64,000 nt of DNA from Bifidobacterium asteroides (GCF_003202755.1 NZ_QGLK01000005.1:1-64000), one strand, 5' to 3'. Counted from the first letter of the stretch, positions 26,640 to 35,789 are shown. Notes: generated by a model from the sequence alone, not told the origin. A program made the numbers and translations.

Positions 26640-27002
26640 GACAGATCGGGTGCGCCTTGCTGATGCCAGCCAGGCTAATACAGACGCGCCAATCAGCACC
26701 ACGCCCAGGCCGGCAAAAATCAATGGAATAATCCGCTGCCAGGGTATGACTATGGTCAGATCCGTACCGTAACGCAGAAAGACCAATCCTAAAGCCAACA
26801 TGGTCAGAGCCAAAAGTCCAACCAGGGCGCCAAAAATGATGGTCGGCAGGCTGGGGCCGCTAGGACGGACCGGCTCCGGCGGCTGCATCCGAACCTGATA
26901 TATCGGAGGTGCCTGCGATTCAACCGGCATGACCTTGGTGGTGCGCTCCTGACGATCCAGCGGCTGGGGCTGGCCTCCTTCTGGTTGCTGCATATCAGTC
27001 AT
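26442..27002 (-). CDS. small two-helix membrane protein, hypothetical
   Basis: From ATG 27002 (8 bases inside the end of the PspC gene) it has a Pro/Gln-rich cytoplasmic segment, two hydrophobic helices (about residues 50-75 and 90-110), then a basic RRTR end. Beyond that point the frame continues through about 65 Gln/Asp-rich residues that lie antisense to the hydrolase gene and look like non-functional sequence. The true protein may end near 26640 or the overlap may be genuine. It forms an operon with the PspC gene. Confidence 0.55.
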   Translation of the reverse strand: MTDMQQPEGGQPQPLDRQERTTKVMPVESQAPPIYQVRMQPPEPVRPSGPSLPTIIFGALVGLLALTMLALGLVFLRYGTDLTIVIPWQRIIPLIFAGLGVVLIGASVLAWLASARRTRSVLKDQDIPEDQAAKDGQRPQQGQGQGQPVASPDNSWLAVRSTEDRGQGARQEQDEYQAQDGQQGPA

Positions 27003-28899
27003 CTTCCTGATCCTCCCCAAACTGCCATGGATTGTAGCTATAATCCCAATATTCATTGATCGAGCCGCTGTAGAGCTGCGCCCGCTTCGGCTGGGTAGCA
27101 CTCCCCTGGGCTTGCACGGTGACCCGTGCACCGTCCATGAGATTGGCTTCGACGATCAATTCGGGATCGTCGGGCATATGCCACTGATCCTCCTTGGATG
27201 CTCGCAGGGCTTCCTCCCAATTGCGTCGTTCAGCTGCTGACGACGTATTGCCCCACCACATCCGGTTTCCCTGTTCCGTCTCGGTTATCCAGTCAGCCGC
27301 GCCTGATCCCAAGACCCTGTAGAGGTCGGCGTGCTCCCTGTAGGACAAACTGCATCCCTTAGGAATGAGCAGGCGAACGTCAGCATAGGCCACAGCCAGG
27401 CGGACGGTGCCCGTCGGGCAGCCTGAGACTGTGCTCACCGCATCATCCATAATCTGAACACGATGGGTGCCGTGTTCCCGCTCATAACCAGTCAGGTCAA
27501 TGACGGCACTTCCCTGATCCTGTGGGTCTCCGACCAGCGCGGTGCCACGGCGATAACGCCTCATGTCCGCACTGCTCGCCCCCAACGAGCGCCCATAGTT
27601 GCTGCCGTTAACTTGAACTGTGGCGTAGTCGGCCAAGATCCTGCGGTTCTGGGTTTGCTCAATGCCTGGTATGGCCGAACCGGTAGCCAGAATCAGGACA
27701 ACCAGGCAGGCCATCAAGGCAATGGGAGTCAATCCTCCTGACCTGCGGCCCATCAAGCCCAGGATCAGTATGACCACGCCAAGTGTCAGCGTGACGCCTC
27801 CAGCCCAGATTAGAGCGTAGGCCAAGGTCGCATTCAATCCGCGATAGGGGTTCGTGGCCATCCACCAGACACCTGCTCCGGAGACCAGGATCAGTCCCGA
27901 CAGAAGACTGACCAGCATAGGTCCGGCGGGACGACGCCTCAGCCGGGGCGGAACAGACGGACCCTGACGGGCTATTCCCGGCCCTGTCGAGAATGACCCG
28001 GCTGTGCCATAGCCCGGCCAGGCACTGAATCCATACGACTGATTCTTGTTCCCAGCAGGGTCTGCAGGGCCTTCTGCCCCTGTCCAACCTCCGGGAGCTG
28101 CACCAGCGCTGGGATTGCCCCCATCTTGCGTATTATTCGAATCGCTGCCGGCGTTTGCCGAATCCTCTGCCTCAGAGATGGGTCCAGGAGAGGCTACCCC
28201 CCCTTGTTGCTCCGAAGTTCCATACGAATCGGAATGCTCTGGCTGATCCTTACGTTCTTCCGAACTCGCATCACTTGCTGTCTGTGCATTGCTTCGCGTC
28301 CCTGTGTAATCCTGGTATCCCTCATACCCTGAAAAGCTCGGATACTCAGGCTGATTCGAATACCACTGCGAACCTGCACCACTCGGCCGTTCCGAATACT
28401 GCGGTCCCATCACCCAAGGATCGCCCGAAACCGGCCTGCCGGCATCCGGTCCAGCCCAGTACCCTCTCTGGTACTCCAGGGCCTTATTGCGACTCCACCG
28501 GATAAGGAGATACAAAATCAACGCACCCAAAGCCAGGGAAACGATTCCGACTCCAGGAATCAGGATGGCCAGCAGCCAGTAAATGATGATACCCACCATG
28601 GAAGCATGCCAAATCCCGTGAATCAGCTCCTGGGCAATAATGACCCCACGCTGATCCGGCAAGACGAACCAGGCAAAACCATAGAAGGCGGCACCAGTGC
28701 CGAAGAGAAAGACCGCCAAAATCATCAGAGCTCTGACCAGGGTTACGCTCCAGCCCAGCCGACGGGCCAAGGCTACGCAGACGCCGCCGATCCATCCCTG
28801 GTCGCGGATCAGATAGGACTCCCTGCAGGCGCGGAAGAACTTGTCGGACTTCCACCGCCAGCCGTTATCAGGGCCATTGCCGTTCATGTCGCTACTCAT
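26995..28899 (-). CDS. PspC-domain membrane protein
   Basis: A 634-residue membrane protein. An N-terminal PspC domain (about 25-90: IGGVCVALARRLG then GTGAAFYGFAWFVLP) is followed by further helices, a long Gly/Ser/Tyr/Gln-rich linker (about 150-320), four helices (about 325-425) and a C-terminal extracytoplasmic domain. The sequence after 430 suggests a DUF2154/LiaF-like adhesin domain. ATG 28899 has TGTAAT six bases upstream. It is divergent from the PspC-kinase and regulator genes, a layout like LiaF-LiaS-LiaR envelope-stress systems, so a sensor or modulator role is likely. Confidence 0.83.
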   Translation of the reverse strand: MSSDMNGNGPDNGWRWKSDKFFRACRESYLIRDQGWIGGVCVALARRLGWSVTLVRALMILAVFLFGTGAAFYGFAWFVLPDQRGVIIAQELIHGIWHASMVGIIIYWLLAILIPGVGIVSLALGALILYLLIRWSRNKALEYQRGYWAGPDAGRPVSGDPWVMGPQYSERPSGAGSQWYSNQPEYPSFSGYEGYQDYTGTRSNAQTASDASSEERKDQPEHSDSYGTSEQQGGVASPGPISEAEDSANAGSDSNNTQDGGNPSAGAAPGGWTGAEGPADPAGNKNQSYGFSAWPGYGTAGSFSTGPGIARQGPSVPPRLRRRPAGPMLVSLLSGLILVSGAGVWWMATNPYRGLNATLAYALIWAGGVTLTLGVVILILGLMGRRSGGLTPIALMACLVVLILATGSAIPGIEQTQNRRILADYATVQVNGSNYGRSLGASSADMRRYRRGTALVGDPQDQGSAVIDLTGYEREHGTHRVQIMDDAVSTVSGCPTGTVRLAVAYADVRLLIPKGCSLSYREHADLYRVLGSGAADWITETEQGNRMWWGNTSSAAERRNWEEALRASKEDQWHMPDDPELIVEANLMDGARVTVQAQGSATQPKRAQLYSGSINEYWDYSYNPWQFGEDQEDD

Positions 28900-29012
28900 G
28901 TCTTCATTACAACACCCAGCGAGCGCAAATCTTATGGGGGAACACCCTGATTCGACCCTGATTTCTTCCGTTTATCGCCTTATCGGCACCATCCGAAAAC
29001 GATAATGGAAGC

Positions 29013-30326
29013 ATGAACGCACCCATGCAGGAACAGCGAATGCTGAAGGAACCACCTCCTCTGCACCCTGCGCGCATGCCCCTGATGAGGCCGCGCAAGG
29101 GCAGGATCCTGTGCGGAGTCTGCAAGGGCATCAGTTTGCACCTGGGTATTCCCGTCTTCTGGATACGCCTGGTCATGGTGCTCCTGGCCCCCAAAATGAT
29201 CACCTGCGTGGTCTACTGCTTCCTTTGGTTGATACTGCCCCAGGGCGATCCCACCCAGGCGGTCCAACCGAATGACCCGCGGTCGGCTCCGCTGGCACCC
29301 AGCATTCTTACTGGGCAATCGGGTCAAAAGGAGGACCACAACATCACCCCCGGGCGGATAACCAGACTGCTGGCAGGCCTGGGCATCATCCTCCTGCTGA
29401 CCACGGTTTTTCTGCTCAACAGTGGTATGCGTCCCGCCTTTGTCGTCCCCTGTCTGCTTTTCTGCGCCGGACTGGTTCTGGCCTGGCTGAGGCCGGAAAA
29501 CCAAGGAACCGGCTACCACCTGCCGGCCCTGATCGGCAGCCTGGTCCTGATTCTGTCTGCTGCGATAATCTTCCTGCTCTCCACACAGGAATTGCATTGG
29601 GCCCTGACCCTGATAGTCCTGGCCGGACTGCTGCTTGTGGGCGTGACAGCAGTGGTTGTACCCTGGGTCGGCTCAATTATTAGCCAGCTGGGCGATGAAC
29701 GAGCCATGAAGGAACGCGAGGAGGAACGGGCCGATATGGCAGCCCATCTGCACGATGGCGTCCTGCAGACCCTGGCTCTGATTCAGCTGCATGCCGATGA
29801 CCCGCATACCGTCTTCACCCTGGCCCGATCCCAGGAGCGCGATCTGCGCAACTGGCTCTATCAGGAACGCACTCCCTCAGACCGGTCCGTCAGCACTGGG
29901 CTGAGCCAGATAGCCGCACAGGTGGAGGATGATTCAGGCAAGCCGATCGAGGTGGTCACCGTGGGCGATGCCATGCCCTGCGCGCAGACTGATGCCCTGC
30001 TCAACGCGGCCCAGCAGGCCCTGGTCAATGCGGTCACCCACGGTGGCGAACCCATATCCGTATATTGCGAGGCCCGCAGGAATCAGGTTGAAGTCTACGT
30101 GCGTGACCACGGCTCGGGCTTTGATATGGATGCGGTTCCAGCTGACCGTCTCGGAATCCGAGAGTCCATCATAGGTAGGATTCGTCGGCGTGGCGGCAGG
30201 GTCGAAATCGTCTCCCGCCCGGGTTGGGGCACCGAGGTCAGGATGCACATGCCGCTGTCCGAGGCCAGCCAGCATCAGGAGGGCGAGGTTGATCAGGCTG
30301 AAAAAGGGACTGAGGCACAGCAATGA
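29013..30326 (+). CDS. sensor histidine kinase with N-terminal PspC domain
   Basis: A 437-residue membrane kinase of the NarL/DesK group. A PspC module (about 25-75, including ILCGVCKGISLHLGIP) is followed by four hydrophobic helices (about 115-220) and a HisKA_3 box LHDGVLQTLALIQ with the phospho-acceptor His near 245. The HATPase domain has N-box ALVNAVTHG and DHGSGFD. GATAAT-GGAAGC precedes the ATG. It is followed by a LuxR-type regulator 98 bp later, and together with the divergent PspC protein forms a complete envelope-stress signalling unit. Confidence 0.93.
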   Translation: MNAPMQEQRMLKEPPPLHPARMPLMRPRKGRILCGVCKGISLHLGIPVFWIRLVMVLLAPKMITCVVYCFLWLILPQGDPTQAVQPNDPRSAPLAPSILTGQSGQKEDHNITPGRITRLLAGLGIILLLTTVFLLNSGMRPAFVVPCLLFCAGLVLAWLRPENQGTGYHLPALIGSLVLILSAAIIFLLSTQELHWALTLIVLAGLLLVGVTAVVVPWVGSIISQLGDERAMKEREEERADMAAHLHDGVLQTLALIQLHADDPHTVFTLARSQERDLRNWLYQERTPSDRSVSTGLSQIAAQVEDDSGKPIEVVTVGDAMPCAQTDALLNAAQQALVNAVTHGGEPISVYCEARRNQVEVYVRDHGSGFDMDAVPADRLGIRESIIGRIRRRGGRVEIVSRPGWGTEVRMHMPLSEASQHQEGEVDQAEKGTEAQQ

Positions 30327-30424
30327 TAGGATACGTGGTGAACCATTCATTCATAGACGCATGCCGGTCCGATTCCACCAACACTTGAGGACCCGCGTCG
30401 GGAAAGGCGGGCTGAACCACGCCC

Positions 30425-31126
30425 ATGACCACGACTGCAGCAGAGCCCCATCAAGCCGAGGATGGGCCCGCAAGCATCCGCGTAGCCGTCGTCGACGACC
30501 ATGAGATGTTCCGTACCGGCGTCATCACCACCCTGCAGCCACATTTCCACGTCGTGGGCCAGGCGGCAGACGTGGAGTCCTCGATTCTCATGGTCGAGCA
30601 GACCCGTCCCGATGTGGTTCTGCTGGATGTTCACGTGCCTGGCGGCCAGGGCGGCGGAGGCGCCGAAATTCTGAGCCGTTCCCATCCACTCTCCCCCCGG
30701 TCGGTCTTTCTGGCTCTTTCCGTATCCGACTCGCCCAGGGACGTGGGTTCGGTCATCCGCGCCGGAGCCCGTGGCTACGTGACCAAGACCATCTCCGCCA
30801 AGGATCTGGTCTCCTCAATCCGCCAAGTTCACGAGGGGTATGCAGTCTTCTCCCCCAAGCTGGCAGGATTCGTGCTTTCCGCCTTCCAGGAGGACGAGGC
30901 CGCAGATGCCGGTCGGGTCGAAGACGACGAACTGGATCGACTCTCCGCGCGCGAGCAGGAGGTCATGCGCCTGATCGCCCGGGGCTACACCTACCGCGAG
31001 GTGGCCTCCGAGCTTTTCATCTCCATCAAGACGGTTGAGACCCACGTATCCAACGTCCTGCGCAAGCTTCAGCTTTCCAACCGAACCGAACTGACCCGCT
31101 GGGCCGCAGACCGCCGCATCGTCTGA
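30425..31126 (+). CDS. LuxR/NarL-family response regulator
   Basis: A 233-residue regulator. The receiver domain has DDHEMFR, phospho-acceptor Asp in LLDVHVPGG, a Ser switch in ALSVSDS and Lys in YVTKT. The C-terminal LuxR helix-turn-helix is LSAREQEVMRLIARGYTYREVASELF...KTVETHVSNV. It should be phosphorylated by the preceding PspC-kinase. The Shine-Dalgarno is weak and it is probably co-transcribed. Targets likely include the divergent PspC operon, by analogy with LiaR. Confidence 0.94.
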   Translation: MTTTAAEPHQAEDGPASIRVAVVDDHEMFRTGVITTLQPHFHVVGQAADVESSILMVEQTRPDVVLLDVHVPGGQGGGGAEILSRSHPLSPRSVFLALSVSDSPRDVGSVIRAGARGYVTKTISAKDLVSSIRQVHEGYAVFSPKLAGFVLSAFQEDEAADAGRVEDDELDRLSAREQEVMRLIARGYTYREVASELFISIKTVETHVSNVLRKLQLSNRTELTRWAADRRIV

Positions 31127-31134
31127 ACGTCCGC

Positions 31135-31854
31135 TCAGCAGTCAATGCCCCGCTGGCGAAGGAGCTGACGCAGACTGCTGATGTCACGGGCAACAATCCC
31201 CTTCATACCCAGTCTGTCTGCCATAGCCACATGCTCAGGATCCACATCGACGAAAATCGTATGCCCGGGGCTGATGGCGAAACGACGCAGAGCCAGACGA
31301 TAGAAGAGCGGATCGGAAAGATCCAGATGCTCCTCGGATGAAATCAAAACACCTTTCAGAGCAGAGAGGGGCGAGAGGGCCTCTGACACCGCTTTGGTCA
31401 GCTGACTGGTCGTTGCCGCCAGGCCCCAAAGGGTCAGGCCAGCTCGCCGCAGATACCCCAGCAGATCCGATGCTCCAGGGAGCAGGCCCTTAACCGCCAA
31501 GGTGTAGTTTTCCAGACAGACGCGAACCACCCAAGCGACCGCAGGTCCGTGAGTGGTTTCATAATCGGCCAATGCCTGCTGTGGATCCACACCCAGATTG
31601 ATCTGTCTTCTGACACAAGCGAAGCCCCATTGGTCCTCCGGGTCCAGAACCATATCGATCACCCCGTCAGGATAATGCCCGACCAAGGCTCGGCGCGGGT
31701 CCCAGTCCACCAGGGTCCCAGGTAGAGCGAAGAGGATGCTGCCACCTGGGGCTGCTGGGTCGGGGCGGTCATCGCTGAATATATCCTCACCTGCCAGGTT
31801 GCCCGATACGCCTTGGCTTAATTCCTGCTGGAACTCCCGATGCTGCCTTGCCAT
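31135..31854 (-). CDS. HAD-superfamily-like protein with degenerate active site
   Basis: The fold order matches class-IA HAD hydrolases of the YihX type, but motif I reads LFALPGTLVDWDP. The Asp nucleophile is Ala (codon GCT at 31726-31728) and the second acidic residue is Pro. The motif III Lys region reads LSDPLFY instead of KPDPxxY. Motif IV keeps acidic residues (FVDVDPEHVAMA). It is therefore probably not a phosphatase and may be a regulatory or structural pseudoenzyme. Start ATG 31854 is uncertain; the frame runs to a TTG at 31917. It is convergent with the response regulator, 8 bp apart. Confidence 0.72.
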   Translation of the reverse strand: MARQHREFQQELSQGVSGNLAGEDIFSDDRPDPAAPGGSILFALPGTLVDWDPRRALVGHYPDGVIDMVLDPEDQWGFACVRRQINLGVDPQQALADYETTHGPAVAWVVRVCLENYTLAVKGLLPGASDLLGYLRRAGLTLWGLAATTSQLTKAVSEALSPLSALKGVLISSEEHLDLSDPLFYRLALRRFAISPGHTIFVDVDPEHVAMADRLGMKGIVARDISSLRQLLRQRGIDC

Positions 31855-32026
31855 GCCCCCAGAATAAACATCTGGACCTACAGAACCTGCGGCAGAATCC
31901 AGAAGGCACGTGGTCAATCACTAGGTGAAGGCCACCGAATGGATATATTGAAGCCAGCAATGGTCGAATCTTACGTTTTGCGACCTGCCCAGGGCGGAAG
32001 TCCCGCCGGGCACGAAAGGAGCCGTT

Positions 32027-32638
32027 ATGCGTCGGCTGCTGCTCACATCCTCATTCTCCGCTACCGCTGACAGGCTGCCCGCTTTCCTCGAAGGCTCGCC
32101 CGAAAATCATACGGTGGCCTTCATCCCCACGGCCAACCTTCCACAACGTTCAGATAGTTATGTCCAGGAAGCTCGCCAGGCTTTCAACGACATGGGCTGC
32201 CGAATCGACGACTTGGAAGTCTCGACCGCCGATCCGGAGACCATGCGTCGCAGTCTGGAGAAGGACGACCTGATCTATCTGTCCGGCGGCAACACCTTCT
32301 TCCTGCTGCAGGAGCTGCGTCGCTCAGGAGCTGCTGATCTGATCAGACAACAGGTGGATAAAGGCAAACCCTATATCGGCGAATCGGCCGGCGCAGTGGT
32401 GACCGGTCCCGATACCGGCTTCCTGGATGCCATGGATCCGCGCTCAGCCGCCCCGGATCTGGACTCCACCGCAGGGCTGGGCCTGGTGGACTTCCGCCTC
32501 CTGCCCCATCTTGATTCCGAGCCCTTCGCCGAGGTGACCAGAAAAATTCTGGACCGCTACGGCGACGATGAGCCCATGGTGGCCATCAGCAACACCCAAG
32601 CCGTGGCGGTTCGCGGGCAGTGCCTGACCATTCTTTAG
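32027..32638 (+). CDS. peptidase S51 (dipeptidase E-like)
   Basis: A 203-residue cytoplasmic serine peptidase. The nucleophile is in GESAGAVV (about residue 118), and the LSGGNTFFLLQ strand-turn precedes it, as in PepE/S51 enzymes that split N-terminal Asp dipeptides. A His lies in LLPHLDSE. GAAAGGAG precedes ATG 32027. It is convergent with the ClC gene (10 bp between stops). Dipeptidase activity is inferred from the family. Confidence 0.88.
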   Translation: MRRLLLTSSFSATADRLPAFLEGSPENHTVAFIPTANLPQRSDSYVQEARQAFNDMGCRIDDLEVSTADPETMRRSLEKDDLIYLSGGNTFFLLQELRRSGAADLIRQQVDKGKPYIGESAGAVVTGPDTGFLDAMDPRSAAPDLDSTAGLGLVDFRLLPHLDSEPFAEVTRKILDRYGDDEPMVAISNTQAVAVRGQCLTIL

Positions 32639-32648
32639 AGAATGCCAG

Positions 32649-34208
32649 TCAGCGACAGAGACCTTCCATGACCTGGCGGGCCTGATCCAGACGATCACCC
32701 GGACAGAGCAGGATGACACCATCCCCAGCGAGCAGCCGAAGATCACCAGCGGGAATTAGCCTATGCTCGCCCCGGCGAAGACCGATTACGGCGCATCCGT
32801 GCGGCCAGGGAACCTGTCCCAGCAAACGACCAGCCGCTGGACTGCCATGCTCTATGGGAAACTCCACAGTGACCCTGTCAGGAGCCTGGGCATCGGGAGC
32901 ACGTCCGCGTCGATAACGCTCCAGCAGAGCCTCGTAAATGGGTTCAACACGCAGCAAATCGGACACCATCAGGGCCGTGAAGGCGCATAAAGCCACGGGA
33001 AGCATATGAACCAGGGATCCAGACATCTCCACCGTCAGCAGGATGGATGTTATGGGAGCCTTGACCGAGGCCGTCAGGGTGCCTGCCATGGCGCAGACCG
33101 CGCATACCGGAATGATCCGGACGGGCATTCCGAGGGCGGCTGCACCCATACCGCACAGGGACCCAGTCAGCGTCCCGACTGCCAGGATGGGCATAAAGAT
33201 GCCGCCGGGGGCGCCGCTGCCGAAGGAACTGGCCGTGAAGAGCATCTTGACCAGAAGCAGGACCAGCAGGTTGATGGCCACCGACCAGGCCAGCTCATGA
33301 ACAGACTCCGCCTTGCCGATCAGGTCCTCGCCGCCACCCAGGACGGCAGGCAGCAGCAATCCGACCGGCAGAGCCAGGAAGAGGGAGATCACCGGTCCCA
33401 GCTTTGAGGGCAGGTGACTGTAAAGACTCTGAGCACCCAGAAGCAGGCGGTTCATGGCAGCTCCCACCAGACCTGCCACCAGCCCAAGGGGAATCATCAG
33501 CAGATACTGGCCGATGGTCAGCTGTGGCATAGCAGTGAAGTCCAGGACCGGACGCAGGCCGAAGCGGTTCTTGGCGATGAAATCAGCACTCAGGCAGGCC
33601 ATGGCCGCCGAAAGAAGAATCATGGGAGAAAAAGACCTGTGGATCTCCTCCAGAGCGAAGACCATCCCCGAAAGCGGCGCATTGAATGCTGCAGACAGAC
33701 CGGCCGCCGCACCGGAGGTCACCAGGCAGGTCTCCTCCACACGGTCTCGGCGCAACCCACGGGAAACCAGTTGGGAACCGGCCGCGCCAATCTGCACCGA
33801 GGGTCCCTCGCGCCCCAGAGACAGGCCAAACATGCCGCAGGCCAGGCCGCCCAGGAATCGTACGCCAAGCACGGGCAGAGCAGGCATGCGCATGCCGTGG
33901 ATGACCACTCCCTCCACTTGTGGAATGCCGGAGCCGGAGGCCATGGGAACCCGGCCGACCATCCAGGCCAGGGCCAGCCCGACCAGCAGGGCGGCCAGCA
34001 GCCAAGGAAGGATCATCAGAGGCTGATCACGCATCTGCCCGTAGGCCCATCGAGCGAACCGGGTGCCATAGCCGATGCCTTGCCGGTAGAGCACCACCAG
34101 TACTCCCACCAGCAGTCCGCAACAGGCGGCCCTGAACGCTACCAGCCACCGGCTGGCTCGACCGGGCCTGGTCGCCTGGACCGGGTCGGAACGATGGTCC
34201 TGATCCAT
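32649..34208 (-). CDS. ClC-family chloride channel/antiporter with C-terminal TrkA-C-like domain
   Basis: A 519-residue membrane protein when started at ATG 34208 (MDQDH). ClC selectivity motifs are all present: GSGIPQ, GREGPSVQIG with the gating Glu, and GSGAPGGIFMP. The internal proton Glu position is filled (ALEEIH), favouring Cl-/H+ exchange. After about residue 445, a soluble domain resembling RCK_C/TrkA_C replaces the usual CBS pair. The open frame continues upstream without a stop into a YbaK-like domain; see the next entry. The ClC-type ATG lies directly after a TGA in another frame, which supports a separate gene. Confidence 0.88.
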   Translation of the reverse strand: MDQDHRSDPVQATRPGRASRWLVAFRAACCGLLVGVLVVLYRQGIGYGTRFARWAYGQMRDQPLMILPWLLAALLVGLALAWMVGRVPMASGSGIPQVEGVVIHGMRMPALPVLGVRFLGGLACGMFGLSLGREGPSVQIGAAGSQLVSRGLRRDRVEETCLVTSGAAAGLSAAFNAPLSGMVFALEEIHRSFSPMILLSAAMACLSADFIAKNRFGLRPVLDFTAMPQLTIGQYLLMIPLGLVAGLVGAAMNRLLLGAQSLYSHLPSKLGPVISLFLALPVGLLLPAVLGGGEDLIGKAESVHELAWSVAINLLVLLLVKMLFTASSFGSGAPGGIFMPILAVGTLTGSLCGMGAAALGMPVRIIPVCAVCAMAGTLTASVKAPITSILLTVEMSGSLVHMLPVALCAFTALMVSDLLRVEPIYEALLERYRRGRAPDAQAPDRVTVEFPIEHGSPAAGRLLGQVPWPHGCAVIGLRRGEHRLIPAGDLRLLAGDGVILLCPGDRLDQARQVMEGLCR

Positions 34209-34209
34209 C

Positions 34210-34913
34210 TCATCCGCCGACGGCCCTTTCCTCCAAGACAGATTCAGCCTCACCGGCCTGCTCCTTCCCTCCTTCGCGCACAACGGTTTCCAGCTTCTCC
34301 CAGGGCAGAGACCAGGAGCAATGACTGGGCCGACAGCCTCAACTTTCTGGCAGTATGAACACCTGGGATGCCAGCTTTCGAGCAAGCAGACAGACACGTC
34401 GTCAGAGCCTAACGGCAGTGCTGTCTGTTCGTCAGTTGCCGTCAGATTACCGTCCAAGACAACGGTGTCCACCTGGCCACGATGACCCACCAGATCCAGC
34501 AGCGAGACCCTACCTGGCACCGTACCCAGGCACTCGCTCAGGGTGGAAGCTGAGGCCATGTGCAGCCTCCGGCAACCGACCACTGCTCGCACCTGGCGCA
34601 AATCCGGTCGCCTTATGCCCCTGGCCACCAGGAGTATCAGCAGACCTCCAGCATCCTCCAGCAACAGGAACTTGGAGAGGTTTTCCACAGAGAGCCCCAG
34701 CAGGTCAGCAATGCCCAGCTCCATGCCTTGGTCGATGGTATCCAAGGGCGGGTGTTGAACGACACGCCAATTTGTTCTCAAACTATCCAGAAGCTCTCGC
34801 ACCGGCAGGGAAACCATCCTGTCCCCCGAGTCTGATGACCTCTTATCCATACCGACCTGGGCATCAAGGCCTACTCTGGCTGCAGGATCAGCGCTGCCAT
34901 TGCCTGGTCTCAT
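34210..34913 (-). CDS. YbaK/ProX-like aminoacyl-tRNA deacylase, in-frame with ClC or frameshifted
   Basis: Residues about 35-190 resemble the ProX/YbaK trans-editing domain that removes wrongly attached amino acids from tRNA. Visible are VVQHPPLDT at the start, a Lys in LSKFLLLEDAGG at the position of the catalytic Lys, and GTVPGRVSLLDL. In the displayed frame the domain runs on into ClC. In another frame, from about 34300, a plausible C-terminus (LPWEKLETVVREGG...) ends at TGA 34210-34212, just before the ClC ATG. One base lost in a C/G run near 34300 would explain this. So it is either a frameshifted separate gene or a rare fusion. Confidence 0.6.
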
Positions 34914-34923
34914 GGGTGCCTCG

Positions 34924-35421
34924 TCAATCGTTGGCCACCTCAGAGTCGGGCTTCAGTTCCTCCTCCTTCTGGCCTATACGCTTCCTGTCTATGCGATAGT
35001 AGGCGTTGAAGAGACCACCGGAGGTCAGCAGAACGATCAGAAGAACCAACAGCCATATGTTCTCTTTGGCTTCGTATGTTTCAAGCAATTCATAAGAGGA
35101 GGAAACCATCTTCAGCCAGCCTGCGACCGACACGAAGTACCAGGCCGTTGCCTGATCGAGGAAGCTTAGCGCCCGTCGACGTTCTGATCTGGTCCTGGTA
35201 GCCTGACGGAGAATTTCGTGCCCGCGTTTGCGCTCCAGTTGAATCTTGACGATGGGCACCAGCCACCACCAGGGCGAGACCTCATCCCAATTCTTGCTGA
35301 GCTGATCAAAGTCGTCCAGAAGCTCCTGATATTCCTGCAGCTCCATCAGCCCCTGGAAGAGCGGGAATGTGAAAAGCAGCCAATCCCCGATCAGAGAGAC
35401 AATGGCGATGAATTGATCCAC
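34924..35421 (-). CDS. hypothetical two-helix membrane protein
   Basis: A 165-residue protein with a weakly hydrophobic N-terminus, a charged middle region (QLERKRGHEILRQ, probably cytoplasmic) and hydrophobic segments at about 92-108 and 120-140, ending in a basic/acidic tail. It is 10 bp upstream of the YbaK-like gene on the same strand and may be co-transcribed. I do not recognise the family. Confidence 0.65.
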   Translation of the reverse strand: MDQFIAIVSLIGDWLLFTFPLFQGLMELQEYQELLDDFDQLSKNWDEVSPWWWLVPIVKIQLERKRGHEILRQATRTRSERRRALSFLDQATAWYFVSVAGWLKMVSSSYELLETYEAKENIWLLVLLIVLLTSGGLFNAYYRIDRKRIGQKEEELKPDSEVAND

Positions 35422-35579
35422 GACCCGACCTTTCCCTTGCAGAGTCGGCGCCCAAGGGTCGGCTCTCGTGATTAAGCATGGCTACCATCCATCATTGTAG
35501 ACACCAAGTTCCAGCCCAAACCGCTGTCTCAACCGCTGACCTCAGTACTGGGAACATTGGATTCAGCGAATACAAGAAT

Positions 35580-35601
35580 GCCCCGGAGATAGATCCGGGG
35601 C
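35580..35601 (-). terminator. terminator of tRNA-Ser(UGA)
   Basis: Perfect stem GCCCCGGA/TCCGGGGC with a 6-base loop, followed on the minus strand by ATTCTTGTATT. It lies 10 bases after the tRNA. Confidence 0.8.
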
Positions 35602-35611
35602 GTCAACCAGG

Positions 35612-35696
35612 CGGACAGGGCGGGATTCGAACCCGCGGTGGCTTGCGCCACAACGGTTTTCAAGACCGTCTCTTTCGGCCGCTCAGACACCTGTCC
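35612..35696 (-). tRNA. tRNA-Ser (anticodon UGA)
   Basis: Acceptor GGACAGG/CCTGTCC with discriminator G. The anticodon loop CTTGAAA gives UGA. A long variable arm typical of tRNA-Ser is present, with a GTTCGAATC T-loop. It lies directly downstream of serS on the same strand. Confidence 0.97.
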
Positions 35697-35789
35697 AAAA
35701 GACGTGCCAATCAGGCACGTCACTCATCATACGACATCAAGGTTGGTCTAACCAGCAACGGAATGTCGGTCGCTTCCAATAGTGGCGGC

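Noticed and set aside
33414-34358. Long plus-strand frame of 314 codons antisense to ClC
   Set aside because: Gln/His/Gly-rich shadow of a strongly recognised ClC gene on the other strand.
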